Positions 44,030-55,722 of a stretch of DNA of 64,000 bases are shown here, in pieces (the stretch's first letter is position 1; the number at the start of each line of letters is the position of its first letter). A model generated the notes under the pieces. That model searched no databases. It had not been told where the DNA came from and saw only the letters and a program-made list of their open reading frames with translations. This DNA is from Persicaria tinctoria. Its lineage: Eukaryota; Streptophyta; Magnoliopsida; Caryophyllales; Polygonaceae. Where the stretch lies: contig JBANSL010000017.1 in NCBI GenBank assembly GCA_037127255.1, positions 45,269,745-45,333,744 of the forward strand, written 5' to 3'. A program made the position numbers and the translations under genes.

Positions 44030-45529
44030 AACACCCCATACTTTAGCTTGCTTGTCCTCAAGCAATACCTTTAATTGTCATTCAGGGGAAGAAATCAAAA
44101 CTCTCAGTATATCAGATTCATTCTTATATAACCCAGCAGTCAATTACCATCCTCGAAAAGGTACTAGGGTCACAAATCCATGCATGTGCAATTATATCAA
44201 AGCAATATCTACTCACAAAAGGAGGGTTATGCAAAAACATTAATAAGTGACAAAGCATTGATAATCAAGAGGACTTCAATTTAACCTCAAATAAGGAGTA
44301 GATTTGGTAAAAGGCTAAAAGGTGGGCAGTTTCTGGCAATGTGGTGCTAATGATCCGGGGAAATGGAGTATTTCCAAATTGAATTTCCACATTCCTTTTC
44401 ATAAGATTCATCACCTTTCACAATGCTTTTATCAATAATAATGCTTTTACCTCTCTGACCTCAGAACTGCCTTCTCGCGAATCGCAAACATGGGTGTCAT
44501 GAATGACCCCGGATACTTAGTGCCTTGGACTCCTCACAATGTGTCCCATCTCTCCAAACTATTATCTCAGAGAGCAGGGTCAATCTACCTTTATCTCCTG
44601 AGGTGATTGGATTTTCTTTCACTCATTAATTTTTCCATATATTTCAAACAATTTCCTTCCAAACTCGAATAATGACAATAATCACAACACAAACACCATA
44701 TGATAATCTCCATAATGTAACATCATTCTCAACATAATCCCCGGATAAGGTAAAGAATGGCAAATATTTAGATTATGTGGAGCAATAATTGAAATAAGGC
44801 ATATTATGGCTTTTGTGATGCATAAGCATAGGTAAGGCTAGGATTTCAAACAATGAGCATTATATGGAAATATAAAGTCCTCCATCATCTTATCATGCAA
44901 CATGTCAAAAGCAACTTCAAATTTTACCTCCTTCTATGGTTTTCAAGAAATAATGCACTTCATTATGACTTCCCTTTACTAGGCAATTTCATGCTATATC
45001 TCTAATGAATCCGATTTTGCATCGTCGAGTCCAATATACGCTTCCATGACATTATTCAAAATTTTCAATGGGGGTCATTTTTCAAACTTTTTTTTGGAAA
45101 ACATGCATATAAGCATATAATTCAATAATGCATTTCCAAAATAGCCATGTAGCAATTCAAAGAAATAAATTCTAAACATGCACAAATAATGTTAAATATG
45201 GCAAATATGCATAAAGTAAGCCCTTCCCCCACCCCATACTTAAACATTACAGTGTCCTCACTGTATAAAAACAAGGGTAAAGAAAGAAACTTACTAGACA
45301 GGTGTGCATGGCGTCTTAATATCGAATGGAAGCATCTCTTGGGCCGAGTATGAATGTTGATATAGCTTGCCTCTATCCATGGACCTGAAAAAGTGTAGAA
45401 GACATATACCCACAATAGAAAAACTAAAAGTGTTCAAAACCAAAAACAAAAACAAAGTTCTCAAAAGTCCTAAAAAGTCTATGTACAAGCTCTAGATTTT
45501 ATAGTCGCTAGGCCGACTTTCCATTTAGC
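44030..45529 (-). other. Element E 3' conserved non-coding block
   Basis: Reverse-oriented copy of the block in A, D and F, with the inverted repeat at 45503-45518, the G-rich tract near 45225 and the PPT-like core just inside 44030. Confidence 0.75.
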
Positions 45530-46505
45530 TCAAGGTGGCATTTGCAGGGCCCATGTAGCTTGGGCGTCAAATAAGACTCCATTCTTGTCCATCAGCTGTA
45601 ATCCTCCAGAATGGATCTTGTTCACCACGAAAGGTCCCATCCGCTTCTTGTTGAATTTGTTAGGGAACCAATGATCCTTTGATTTAGAGACATAGAGCTT
45701 GTCTCCAACTTCATACTCATTGGGCTCATCATTGGATATCCTACATAAGCGCACATACCAAGGCAAACCTCTCCCATGTATAGATAGATCTTTAATGGAA
45801 ATAGGGGAAGACAGATCCATACCTTGGCTTACCTTTGCAGCGACGGAATCGGGGACCACTGTGTTTGGTCGATCTCGACTAGGGCTAGTCGATTTCGACG
45901 AGTCTGCAGGTTCTGGTGGTGGGATGCTCAAGGATGCAGAAGATGGTGAAGTCGAGGCCTTTACGACATCGAGTAGACTACTCGATGTCGAGTAGGGTTC
46001 TGCTCCTGGTGGATGCAGCGTCGAGGAAGCAAGAGCTGGGGGAGCCTGGTGGTGGTCGATCTCGACAAGCCTAGTCGAGATCGAAGAGCCTGGTTCATTT
46101 GGTGGAGTCAGCGTCGAAGAAGGCAAAGTCGAGGAAACCGAGTGGTGGTCGATGTCGAGTAGCTTACTCGATGTCGAGTGGCCCTCAGCTTCTGTGTTGC
46201 TGCTCCATGACGCTGGTGCTGGTGGAGGCTTCTGTGTCTTGTCGAGATCGACTAGGGTCCTCGATGTCGAGGAGTCTTGGTCGATCTTGACCCCATACTT
46301 AGTTCCTGTCAAGGCATCCGAAAAATAATTAATCCATAACGACGTACCTTCATTTGTGTCGATTGGATTTTCTGCGTCCTCCTTTAGGATTGCCATGATC
46401 TCCTCCACCTGGGCCTCCATGTCCCTTTTTTCCAGCTCCTCAGGGGTCATATTTCTGACCTTGGGTTCCCCGCAGGTGATGTAGCCAGCTGAGATAGATT
46501 TGACC
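45530..46505 (-). pseudogene. Element E module-rich spacer and GPF tail
   Basis: After TAG at 46506-46508, about 306 codons are open. PEELEKRDMEAQVEEIMAIL is a helix. Then comes GTKYGVKIDQ and a Ser/Thr/Pro-rich zone in which the DNA module is read as TSRTLVDLDK, SISTRLVEIDHH and PSRDRP. Finally VSQGMDLSSPISIKDLSIHG, NEYEVGDKLYVSKSKDHWFP, KRMGPFVVNKIHSGGLQLMD. The tail is nearly identical to D, so it is under shared descent or selection although the integrase core is gone. Confidence 0.68.
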
Positions 46506-46508
46506 TAT

Positions 46509-47395
46509 TCCGTTGGACCTGTATGCCTTTCAGTTTTATTAAAGGAATACTCAATTACCTCATCGTTGATGTTGAAGGTGAGCACTCCTTTCCTTACGCT
46601 TATATTGGCATCCACCGTCGCCAAGAAGGGTGTCCCTAGAATAATTGGACAAGCAGGGTCTTCTTGCATATCAATAATTAGGAAATCAGCAGGGACAAAG
46701 AATTTACCTACTTGTACTGGCACATTGTCTACCATGCCTGTTGGAATGACCACTGTGTTGTTGGCCATATAAAGTCTAGCATCCACAGGCTCCAGGGCAC
46801 CTATCTTAATCTTGGACCAAATTGTTAAAGGCATTATACTTACACTAGCTCCAAGATCACATAAAGCATTAATTTTGTATGGACCAAATCCAATGGTTAT
46901 AGCAAACTTACCTGGATCTGGCCTCTTCTTCAGTATGTCCAAATGGCTGCATTCCTCTGTAATTTCAGCCATCGATCGCTTTTTGCTCAGAATCTCCTTT
47001 AGGAACTTGACATAGGATGGCATTTCATTGAGAGCTTCTGTGAAGGGGATGGTGATGTTGAGTTTCTGAAGCATCTTGATGAAGCACTGAAATTTCTTTT
47101 CTGCCGGGTCCTTTGGAGATTTTGTGGGAAAAGGCAGCTTCTTTTTTGGATTCGGAGCCAGAACAGATGTCGGAGGTCCTGCAGTCTTCTCGATCTCGAG
47201 TTGACCGTCGTCGATGTCGAGTAGCCTCTTGTCGATCTCGACCAAATTGGGTGCAGTCGAGTTGCTGTGCAGTGCAGACGAAGGTTTATGAAGTTTCTCC
47301 TCTACATCGACTAGGCCCTCCTCGATGTCGACTACAGTGTTGTCGATGTCGACTTGCTGTTCTTCGTTATTCTGCTGCTTTCCAACCTCTGGCTA
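46509..47395 (-). pseudogene. Element E linker and aspartic protease
   Basis: Open from about 47395 to TAG 46506-46508. Linker with VDIDNTVVDIEEGLVDVEE and LVEIDKRLLDIDDGQLEIEK, then FTEALNEMPSYVKFLKEILS, NALCDLGASVSIMPLTIW (Asp codon 46856-46858), CPIILGTPFLAT (GRP changed to GTP) and GVLTFNINDEVIEYSF. It is complete as a domain. Confidence 0.8.
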
Positions 47396-48895
47396 TTGCA
47401 GTTGATGTCCGCTTTTGAGTTTTACAGGAGCGATGTGCCCAGTCTTTCCCTTAGGATTTGGTTCTGAAGACCCAGGGAGCGCACCTGACTGTCTGGGGAT
47501 TCCTACTGCCAGCTGACCAATCTATGTATCAACTGATTTTCTCCATATATCAATCTCCCCAAGCCTAGAGTTGACACCTTGCATCTGAGTGTAGACGGAG
47601 TTGAAGGAGTGCCTAGCTTCTGAGTGATTCCTCCGTATTTCTTCCAGGATTGTCTGTATATCATCCTTTTTCTGGTCCCTTTCCGGATGTCCTAGAGCTC
47701 TGTAGGGCGGGGGGTTCCTAGGGACACCTTGGTTCCATTGTGGTTGCTGAAACCTTTGGTCCCCTATGTAGCGATTGGGACCCCCTGCGTAAGCTACCTC
47801 CTCGTGGTGCTCTTCCAGCCTGATTTTCTCTGTGTGTGGGCACTCAGGAGTGGTGTGCCGTTGCGATCCGCATTCAATGCAAGGCTGGTTGAGAGAAAGA
47901 TACTTTACTTGCTTAAGGAGCTTCTTGTTCTGATCTCTGTAGTACTACTCCCTTACATCCGGATCAATTTCCTTAGGAGGCTCATAGAGGGGCATGGATG
48001 GTGCTGGCCTAGCGTATGGGTTCTCTTCATAAGTTGCAGTAGACCCATACTTGTTGTCGTAGTTGGTGAGCTTTTCTAGCACACCCCATGCGTCACTTGG
48101 CGGCATTGTCAGATACTCATAGCGAGTATAATGGTTGATTCTGTCCTTAGTGATTTGATCAAGAGAGTTGAAGAAGATCTCCTGAATGACGTAGGGTGGC
48201 TGTCCATGAGTAGGGCAAGATCGCAGAAGTTCCTTGTAGCGTTCTCATGCCTTTGCCAACGGTTCCCCTTGCTTCTGTTTGAAGGCGGTGATTTTCTGGC
48301 GGAGATGTGCTGTTTTGGCGGGTGGGAAGAACTTGTTCAGAAACTCTTGCTCTACTTGGGCCCATGTTGTTAGTGATCTTGGTTTCAGCCCTTCAAGCCA
48401 CTTCAGTGCAGGTCCAGCCAGCGACCAGCGGAAAGACTTCATCTTGACATATTCCAAAGTTGTACCTTCAGCAAGAGTACGACACATGTCAGAAAAGTTC
48501 GTAATATGTTCAAGAGGACACTCATTAAATCTACCAAAAGAGGCATTATTTTTAAGCTCTATAAGAAATTGAGTGCGAATTTCAAAAGAGTTTTCAGGGA
48601 TAAGAATCGCCGATTCAGGCACGACGAGGGTTGGATGCATATAATCCTTAGCAGTAGTTGGATATTGGGCAAGCTCAGCTTCTGCTTGCCTTGCGCGCTC
48701 AGCTTCTTGTTCCCTCGCTGCCCTTTCATTGGCTATAGTGGTATCCTTTGCGGCTAGCTCCCTTGTAAGCCTGGCAATCAATTGTTCTTGTGTTTCAGCG
48801 GCCGCCATGATCCTTTTGAGTTTAGAGTGGGTGTGTAGGTAACGCTCTGGTTCGTCTAAGCTGTCAAACTCGGGTGGTAGACCAGAACGGCGCAT
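47396..48895 (-). pseudogene. Element E gag
   Basis: ATG at 48893-48895. 216 codons are open to TGA at about 48247 (TGG in D). Domain order as in D, with YMHPTLVVPESAILIPEN, the TTWAQVEQEFLNKFFPPAK core, PYARPAPSMPLYEPPKEID and an intact zinc knuckle CIECGSQRHTTPEC (47840-47881). Further stops: TAG near 47948, TAG near 47522 and TAG near 47396. The continuous frame from knuckle to EEVAYAGGPNRY shows the ancestral gag-pro junction that C and D have lost. Confidence 0.8.
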
Positions 48896-48957
48896 ACACC
48901 TAAAAAGTAACTCAAAGTAAACGTGGGATTCAACTACCTAAGGCGCGAATGATTGCT

Positions 48958-48975
48958 TCCCCGACAACGACGCCA
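48958..48975 (-). promoter_or_regulatory. Primer-binding site (element E)
   Basis: Minus strand TGGCGTCGTTGTCGGGGA, two C-to-T changes from the tRNA-Asp complement. Confidence 0.8.
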
Positions 48976-48978
48976 ATT

Positions 48979-51083
48979 TGTTGTTGCAGGAGGATGGTCA
49001 AGTATGAAATAAATATAAAATAAAGATCAGACTGACTTCCCTGTCTCAGCAAATAAATACAAGACTTCCTCCCGTTGTAGTAGAAGGTTGTCAGGATCGA
49101 ATCCACGAGGAAGCACGTCAGCAGTTCTTAGGTAGCAACAGATTCTCACAGACAAGTAGCAAAAAAGACAGAAACAAAAGCAGAAAATAACAAATAAAAA
49201 TAGTGGACAAAACGAAAACAGAAAAGACAAAGCAAAGAAGAAAATAAAACAAAGCAACAAGCGTACTCGATCTCGACTAAACGGTACTCGAGATCGACAA
49301 AACTCACTAAAAACAGCAACTTTAGAATCGATGACAGAAGCAGAAACTCAACTCGACCTAGACTAAAGCCAACTCGATATCGACTAGGGTCCTACTCGAC
49401 ATCGACGAGATTCTACTCTATATCGACAAGAAAGACAGAAACTTTAAATTGCAAACTTCGAACCAAAACTCAGATTTTCGACAGAAATAAATCAATATAA
49501 TAAAAGACTTCCAAGACCAGCGTATCAACACCACAACGATAACCATGCAAAGTAACACATAAAGACATAAAAGATCATGCTTTCCATCAAAATAACTTTC
49601 GTTACTAACAAATAGGCATATAGAGGCTTTCGCATAAACCCTAATTGTTACTAACCCTTTTCACATAATTAATCCAAGTTGCATTAAGATTACTTTCGCT
49701 TCAATAATACAAACAAGGATCACCTTCAACTCTCGCAAAAGAATCATGCTCATAGGGATAGAAGACGAATTGCATAAAAAGATCTGACCTTTACTGCATC
49801 ACCTCACATGGCCACCGTCGGGCTCACCCCAGCCTTAGAAGTGGGTGGACTACTCGCTCTTCATCATCAACAAAGACATCAAATAACAAAAGAAACTAAC
49901 TTGTATTGAATTAAATAAAGAAAGCTTACAACCCACAAGACAAATCCGCTTTCGCCTTTCTACCTTGCCTGCTACAAACTCTCTCTCTACTCCTACTTAC
50001 TAAATAGAATTGATTGTGTTTCTGAATATGAATTGAATGAATGAAAAACCAGCCCCTAGGGCTTTATTTATAGCCTTCTAATCCTTGCTAATCAAGGATA
50101 AAAATCTCTATCTATATCTAAAATTATATCTAAAAGGCTTAATGATAAATAAAAGTGATAAAGGAATTAAATCTAAAATGGAAAAGATAAATCTAAACTA
50201 GGGAATATCTCTTCATGTTGATAAATCTTCCTTCCATGGATAGATGATGATATATCTCGGCAATCTCGGATTTCTTCGGCCCCAAGGATTCCCAACTCTA
50301 CTCGGACTGCTCACGGCGACGCGTTTCCAGAAGCTGGTCTACTCGACATCGACAAGGGCTCGTCGACATCGACTAGGATTCGTCGTTGACTGGTGTTCTC
50401 GGGTGACTCTGCTCGACATTGCTCGGATCTGGGCTCCTGGGCGTCGTCGATCTCGACTAAGGCTCCTCGAGATCGGCTAGGGTTGTGGTCGAGGATGGCT
50501 CTCTGGTGATGTCGAGGACTCCTCCTCGGCATGGACTCGGACAGGCGCTAGGTGGCTCGTCGATCTCGACAAGGTCTCATCGAGATCGAGTAGAGATGTG
50601 CTCGGCGTCTTCGTCCTTGGCTTCTCGATCAGCTTCTCTTCTCATCGAATCCGGGTGTGGCGCTGAGGTGTCGTCGATCTCGACTAGGTGGTCCTCGAGA
50701 TCGAGTAGGGCTCCGGAGCTGGGTTGGTCTAGCTCTCGACACTGCTCCTAGTCGACAAGGCCTGTGCTCGGACATGTTCGTCTAGATCGAGTAAGGTCCA
50801 CTCGAGATCGAGTAACCTGGGATCTCAGCTTGATTCGACTGGTTCCGCTGCTTCTTTGACCTTGGACTTCTGTAGTGGTTTTTCGAGCTTTTCTGACCTT
50901 CCTTAGAGTTGCTGTAAAACGTCTCGAATTCTGCGAATTTAAACAGAAACTGGTGTAGATTCCATAATTTGGAAAATAAACATAAACTACATAGATTATG
51001 TACTATCTAACCCAAATGTATATAATGTATGCAGAAAATGATATAAAAGTTACTGTAAAACATGACAGATTCAGCTCACAACA
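48979..51083 (-). repeat. Element E 5' LTR
   Basis: Same length and almost the same sequence as 41925-44029; right edge CTCACAACA followed by target duplication GCCCA. Confidence 0.92.
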
Positions 51084-51088
51084 GCCCA

Positions 51089-52393
51089 GCAGCATTTTCA
51101 CTCGATATTTTGAAGCCCTGCACACCTGTCTAGTGAGTTTCTTTCTTTACCATTGTTTTTATACAGTGAGGACACTGTAATGTTTAAGTATGGGGTGGGG
51201 AAAGGGCTTACTTTATGCATATTCTGCTTTATTTGACCATATTTGTGCATTTATAATTTTATTTCATGAATTGCTTATACATGGCTATTTTGGAATTCAT
51301 TATTGATTTATGTGCTTACATGCATGTTTTCCAAAAGTTTGAAAAATGACCCCCATTAAAAATTTTAAAATTTGAATGAATGTCATGGAAGTTTTATTTA
51401 ACTCGACGATGCAAAATTGGATTCATTAGAGATATAGCATGAAATTGCCTAGTAAAGGGAAGTCAAAATGAATTGCATATTTTATTGAAAACCATGAAAG
51501 GAGGTAAAATTTGATGTTGTTTATGACATGTTGCATGATAAAAGGATGGAGGACTTTATATTTCCATATAATGCTCATTGTTTATATCCTAGCCTTACCT
51601 ATGCTTATGCATCACAAAAGCCATATTATGCCTTATTTCAATTATTGATCCACATGATCTAAATATTGCCATTCTTTACCTTATCCGTGGATTATGTTGA
51701 GAATGATGTTACATTTTGGAGATTATTATATGGTTGTTGTGTTGTGTTTATCATTATTGGAGTATGGTGGGAAATTGTTTGAAATATATGGAAAATTTAA
51801 TGAGTGAAAGAAAATCCAATCACCTCAGGAGATAAAGGTAGATTGACCCTACTCTCTGAGACAATAGGTTGGAGAGATGGGACACACAGGTGAGGAGTCC
51901 AAAGCACTAAGTATCCGGGGCCATTCATGACACCCATGTTTGCGACTCGCGAGAAGGCAGTGCTGATGTCAGAGAGGTAAAAGCATTATTATGAATAAAA
52001 GCAATATGAAAGGTAATGAATCTCAAGGAGAAGGAATGTGGAAATGAATGTTTTGAAATACTCCATTTCCCCGAATCATTAGCACCACATTGCCAAAAAT
52101 TGCCCACCTTTAGCCTTTTACCTATCTACTCCTTATTTTAGCTTAAATTAAAGTCCTCTTGATTATTGTTGCTTTGTCACATAAATTGTCTTTGCATAAC
52201 CCTCCTTTTGTGAGTAGATGTTGCTTTTTAATTGCACATGCATGGATCTGTGACACAAGTACCTATTCGACGATGGTAATTAATTGCAGGGACATATGAA
52301 AATGAATCTAATATGTTGAGAGTTTAGATTTCTTCCCCTGAATGACAAATAAAGGTACTGCTTGAGGACAAGCAAGCTTAAGTATGGGGTGTT
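51089..52393 (+). other. Element F 3' non-coding block, second part
   Basis: Resumes after E with GCAGCATTTTCACTCGATATTTT, closely matching D from about 33838. It ends AAGTATGGGGTGTT against the LTR. Confidence 0.75.
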
Positions 52394-54262
52394 TGTTGTG
52401 AGCTGAATCTGCCATGTTTTACAGTAACTTTTATATAGTTTTCTGCATACATTTCATGCATTTGGGCTAAAATAATACAAAATATGTGTATTTTATGTAT
52501 ATTTGCAATATATGGAGGTCTACACAAGTTTTTGTTATATTTCGCAGAAATCGGACGCACTTTGGAGCTTAAAGGAAAGTCATGAAGAAGCTAAGAATGG
52601 TGCAGCTGGAGAAAAGGCCATTTTTTGATATTCATCATTTGGAATCAAGCTTTGATGTCTTCATGAAAGTTGTAGCCCTCGAAAAGAGCTTTCCAACGCA
52701 CGGTCATCTGCGTCAATCCGACAAACGAGGACTCGGGAAAGTGCGTTTTAAGAACAAAGCAGAAAGCTGAGAGATTTACTCGATCTCGAGTACATTTACT
52801 CGATATCGACCAAAAGTGTCCGAGAAGTGCTTGGTCGAGGACGGGTCAGATCGAGGAACTGAAGGCAGAGCAACCCGACTCTGGAGCCCTACCCGATCTC
52901 GAGTAAACTAGTCGAGATCGACCAACACCCTGATGCCATGTCCGGAGTCGAGGAGCTGTGCCAAGTCGAGAAGCCGAGGACTGAAGACGCTGAGCACCAA
53001 CTTTCCTCGATCTCGAGGAGAGCTACTCCATCTCGAGGACCCCGGCGGTGCCTGTCCGAGCTTGATCGAGCACCAGCTACCCGAGACGCCCAGCCAAGCC
53101 GAAGTCGACGACCAACTGTACTCGATCTCGAGTAGTCCTACTCGATCTCGAGGAGCCGCGTCCCGGAGCCGTGTTACGCGATTTTGCTGTCCTACTCGGA
53201 TTGGGAGTCCTTGGAGCCAAAGGAATCGAAGATTGTCGAGATCCATCAAGTTCTATCTATGGAAAGAAGACCTATCAACACAAGAAGAGATTTACCCATT
53301 TAGATATAATTTCATTTTATGGATTTAATTCCTTTATTACATTTATTTATTTTTTAAGCTTTTAGATATAGATTTAGATATAGATATAGATATTCTATCC
53401 TTGAATAGCATGGATTAGAAGGCTATAAATAAAGCCCTAGAGGGGTGATTTTCATTCATTCAAGTCAAGTCGTCTTAGGACGCAAGGAGAGAGAGACCGA
53501 GGAGGAGGAGGCGACAGAGGAGAGAGAGAGGAGGCGAGAGAGGAGAGAGAGGAGGAACGTTTGGAAGGTTTTGTAAGTTTTAGTTTATTTTATGTTAAAG
53601 TTAATTTCTTTTATTATGGTTTGTTTCTAATTTCCTTCTTCTAGGGTTGGGGTGATCCCCACATAGATATGTTTGTTTGATTTATGAATTCATGATTTTG
53701 TATGTCTTTATTATCATCTACCTATGCACTTAATCCTTTGCGACAGTCGTGGACAATTCCTTATTTGCAATTATGAAGTGAAAGTGAATTAATTATGAAT
53801 TTGGATAGTAATTAGGCTTTGCTTGCGAAAGTTGGTTGATCCTAATTAAGAAAAGGTAGTAACACTTAGGGTTTATGCGAAAGCCTATATATTCCTATTT
53901 GTTAATAACGAAATTTATTTGATATAAAGCATGCATCTTTATGTGATTTATGATATGCGCATATGTTTATTGTTGTGGTGATCCCTAACCTTGAAAGTTT
54001 GCATCTTTATTTATTTTATTTCATTATTTTTATCCTGCAAAGTTACCCGACACCGATCACCTCTTCTTCTATCATTCCCTCGACATCGACCAAGTCTTAG
54101 TCGACATCGACAACAACCTCCCCACCTCTTCCCGCTATTCCTGAACCCCAAAACACACTAAACCTAGAACCGCTGACTTCTCTCCTGAGGACGAACCTGA
54201 CTCCACGATCCTATAGCGAGGTCTTGATTACAAATTTATTTGGTCGAGAAACCCTCTCGTCA
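52394..54262 (+). repeat. Element F 3' LTR
   Basis: TGTTGTGAGC...CTCGTCA, 1869 bases. It has two CTCGACATCGAC/GTCGACATCGAC modules at 54079-54111 where the 5' LTR has one. Confidence 0.9.
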
Positions 54263-54267
54263 GTGGC

Positions 54268-55030
54268 CCATTTATGATGTAATACTTCGTGTTAAATATA
54301 TAGCCTATTTTCTATGGCATGGTCAGAATTAGCCCAAGAAAAAAAAATTCCCCGTTCATCGTCTCCCAACACAGTTATGAGGTCTCTCGTTCACTCTCAC
54401 CCTCTCCCGACTCTGAAACCTTGCAGCCATGGCAATGGCGACGACGAAATATCTGCTGGTGAAGTCGGTAGGGCAGTAAACCAGGCAGCGACGGGTTTCT
54501 CCCTTGTTTATTACCCTATCGACTTCATCATGACTTAAGTAGATTCTCGATCTTTCTTCCCAGGATTCCGTATCCTCTTTATTCACGGTGAGATGATCCT
54601 TCGATCCTACTTTGTGTTTCTGTCCCATAGGGCTTAGATTTTAGATTTCATTCTTGGTCGCCTCTTTACCTAACTTTGATTAGGGTTTCGATTTGCATCT
54701 GAGATATGCCTTCGATCCTACTTTGTGTTTCTGCCTTCGTTATTGCTCCAAAATTGTTTCAATTGCATGAATTCCCCTGAAATTTGTAGTCGCACTTCTG
54801 ATTGCTAACCTCCTCTGACTTGTTTAGTTGCGGTACCTATACATATTTGGATTTATGAATTTTGATTGATGGAAATTGGATTGAAATGGGGCTTTGTGAT
54901 TGGAAATTGAGATTGAGATAAGGGTAAATTCATGCATTTTAGGTGTTTGATAAAATGCCTACGAGAGAAATCGAGATTAAGGTATGGATCGATTTATGAA
55001 TTTTAGGTGTTAGAGCTAGAGTTTGTTTTT
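54268..55030 (+). other. Flanking DNA, possible host 5' UTR/intron remnant
   Basis: After the F target duplication the sequence changes character. A short ATG frame in good context (GCCATGGCAATGGCGACGAC, 54427) closes after 16 codons. TTAGGGTTTCGATTTGCATC and T-rich DNA follow, the look of a plant 5' UTR and first intron. No product can be named. Confidence 0.3.
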
Positions 55031-55722
55031 TAGGTAAGGTTTGTTAGAAGGTTTAGATGGTGGTGTTCAGTCCCAACCAAGGAATGGTCTCCCTCTGGCT
55101 GCTAGCATGGGTGGTTTAGCTCCAATTCCAGTAGTTTCAAGGGGATTTGATAATGGGAAGAATCTCCAAAACTTGCTTTCTAATTACAGAAATGGTTTTA
55201 GAGATATTTAAACTGAGTTTGTCAGTTGCATCTGTCAATCTGCAGTCATTTGGGGTGCCAACTATGCCTTTCAAGTTGGGATGTTCTAATGACTTTGCCA
55301 ATGAACAATGTTTGTTTACGTTTATGGAATCAGAAGTAAATGGCGAGGATAGTTTCATGGAGTCGAGTTTTCACAAGTATGTGACGGTTAGGAAGAGGGG
55401 TAATGGTGTTGAATCATTTCAAGGAGGAGACTTTGATGAACTAGAATCTTTGGGGAGCAACAGTTACACTTAAGGTAGCCGGCATCAAAGCGTTTCTTCA
55501 TCATCTTGGGAGCCTAATTCTGTTGATTCTACGGATCATTGTACATCAACAAGGTCTAGAGATGGGGTGAGCCCAGTTACTCTTGAGAGACATGCATTTT
55601 CTAAAGAATTTTATGAAATTCATGAGGATTTCGGGAGGAAATTACCAAGTATCCGCAGAAGAGAATTGTGTGACCAACAACAAAGAGGATTGTCTCGTTC
55701 TGTAGTAGGAGAAGGAAGGTAG
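55031..55722 (+). pseudogene. Decayed host gene fragment, unknown product
   Basis: Pieces of coding-looking sequence in two frames. NGLPLAASMGGLAPIPVVSRGFD and NGKNLQNLLSNYRNGF lie in one frame up to about 55210. Then FKLGCSNDFANEQCLF, ESEVNGEDSFMESSFHKYVT and DELESLGSNSYT end at TAA 55471-55473, after which the same frame continues with SVSSSSWEPNSVDSTDHCTS and LERHAFSKEFYEIHEDFG to TAG near 55720. It is Ser/Glu-rich and I do not recognise the family. The stop and frame change indicate a pseudogene or a wrongly joined exon set. Confidence 0.4.

Larger units (their letters stand above)
41925..51083 (-). mobile_element. Element E: complete, youngest non-autonomous Athila-like element
   Basis: Target duplication GCCCA (41920-41924 and 51084-51088). 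Two LTRs of identical length (2105 bases) that differ by scattered substitutions only, so it is recent. Minus strand: 5' LTR 48979-51083, PBS 48958-48975, gag-pro-GPF frame 48895 to 45530, non-coding block, 3' LTR 41925-44029. It lies inside F. Confidence 0.93.
38954..54262 (+). mobile_element. Element F: non-autonomous element carrying a novel ORF, split by E
   Basis: Target duplication GTGGC (38949-38953 and 54263-54267). 5' LTR 38954-40808, PBS 40812-40829, one frame 40978-41727, non-coding block 41728-41919 and 51089-52393, 3' LTR 52394-54262. Without E it is about 6.1 kb. It shares LTR start, modules and the 3' non-coding block with D/E but no gag or protease. Confidence 0.92.

Noticed and set aside
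9823..54262. Modules as restriction sites or bacterial regulatory palindromes
   Set aside because: TCGATATCGA contains an EcoRV-like centre, but the centre varies by element while the flanking TCGA is kept, and the host is a plant.
54314..54538. Host protein starting at the first ATG after F
   Set aside because: The frame with good start context closes after 16 codons; the longer overlapping frame has no supporting motif.
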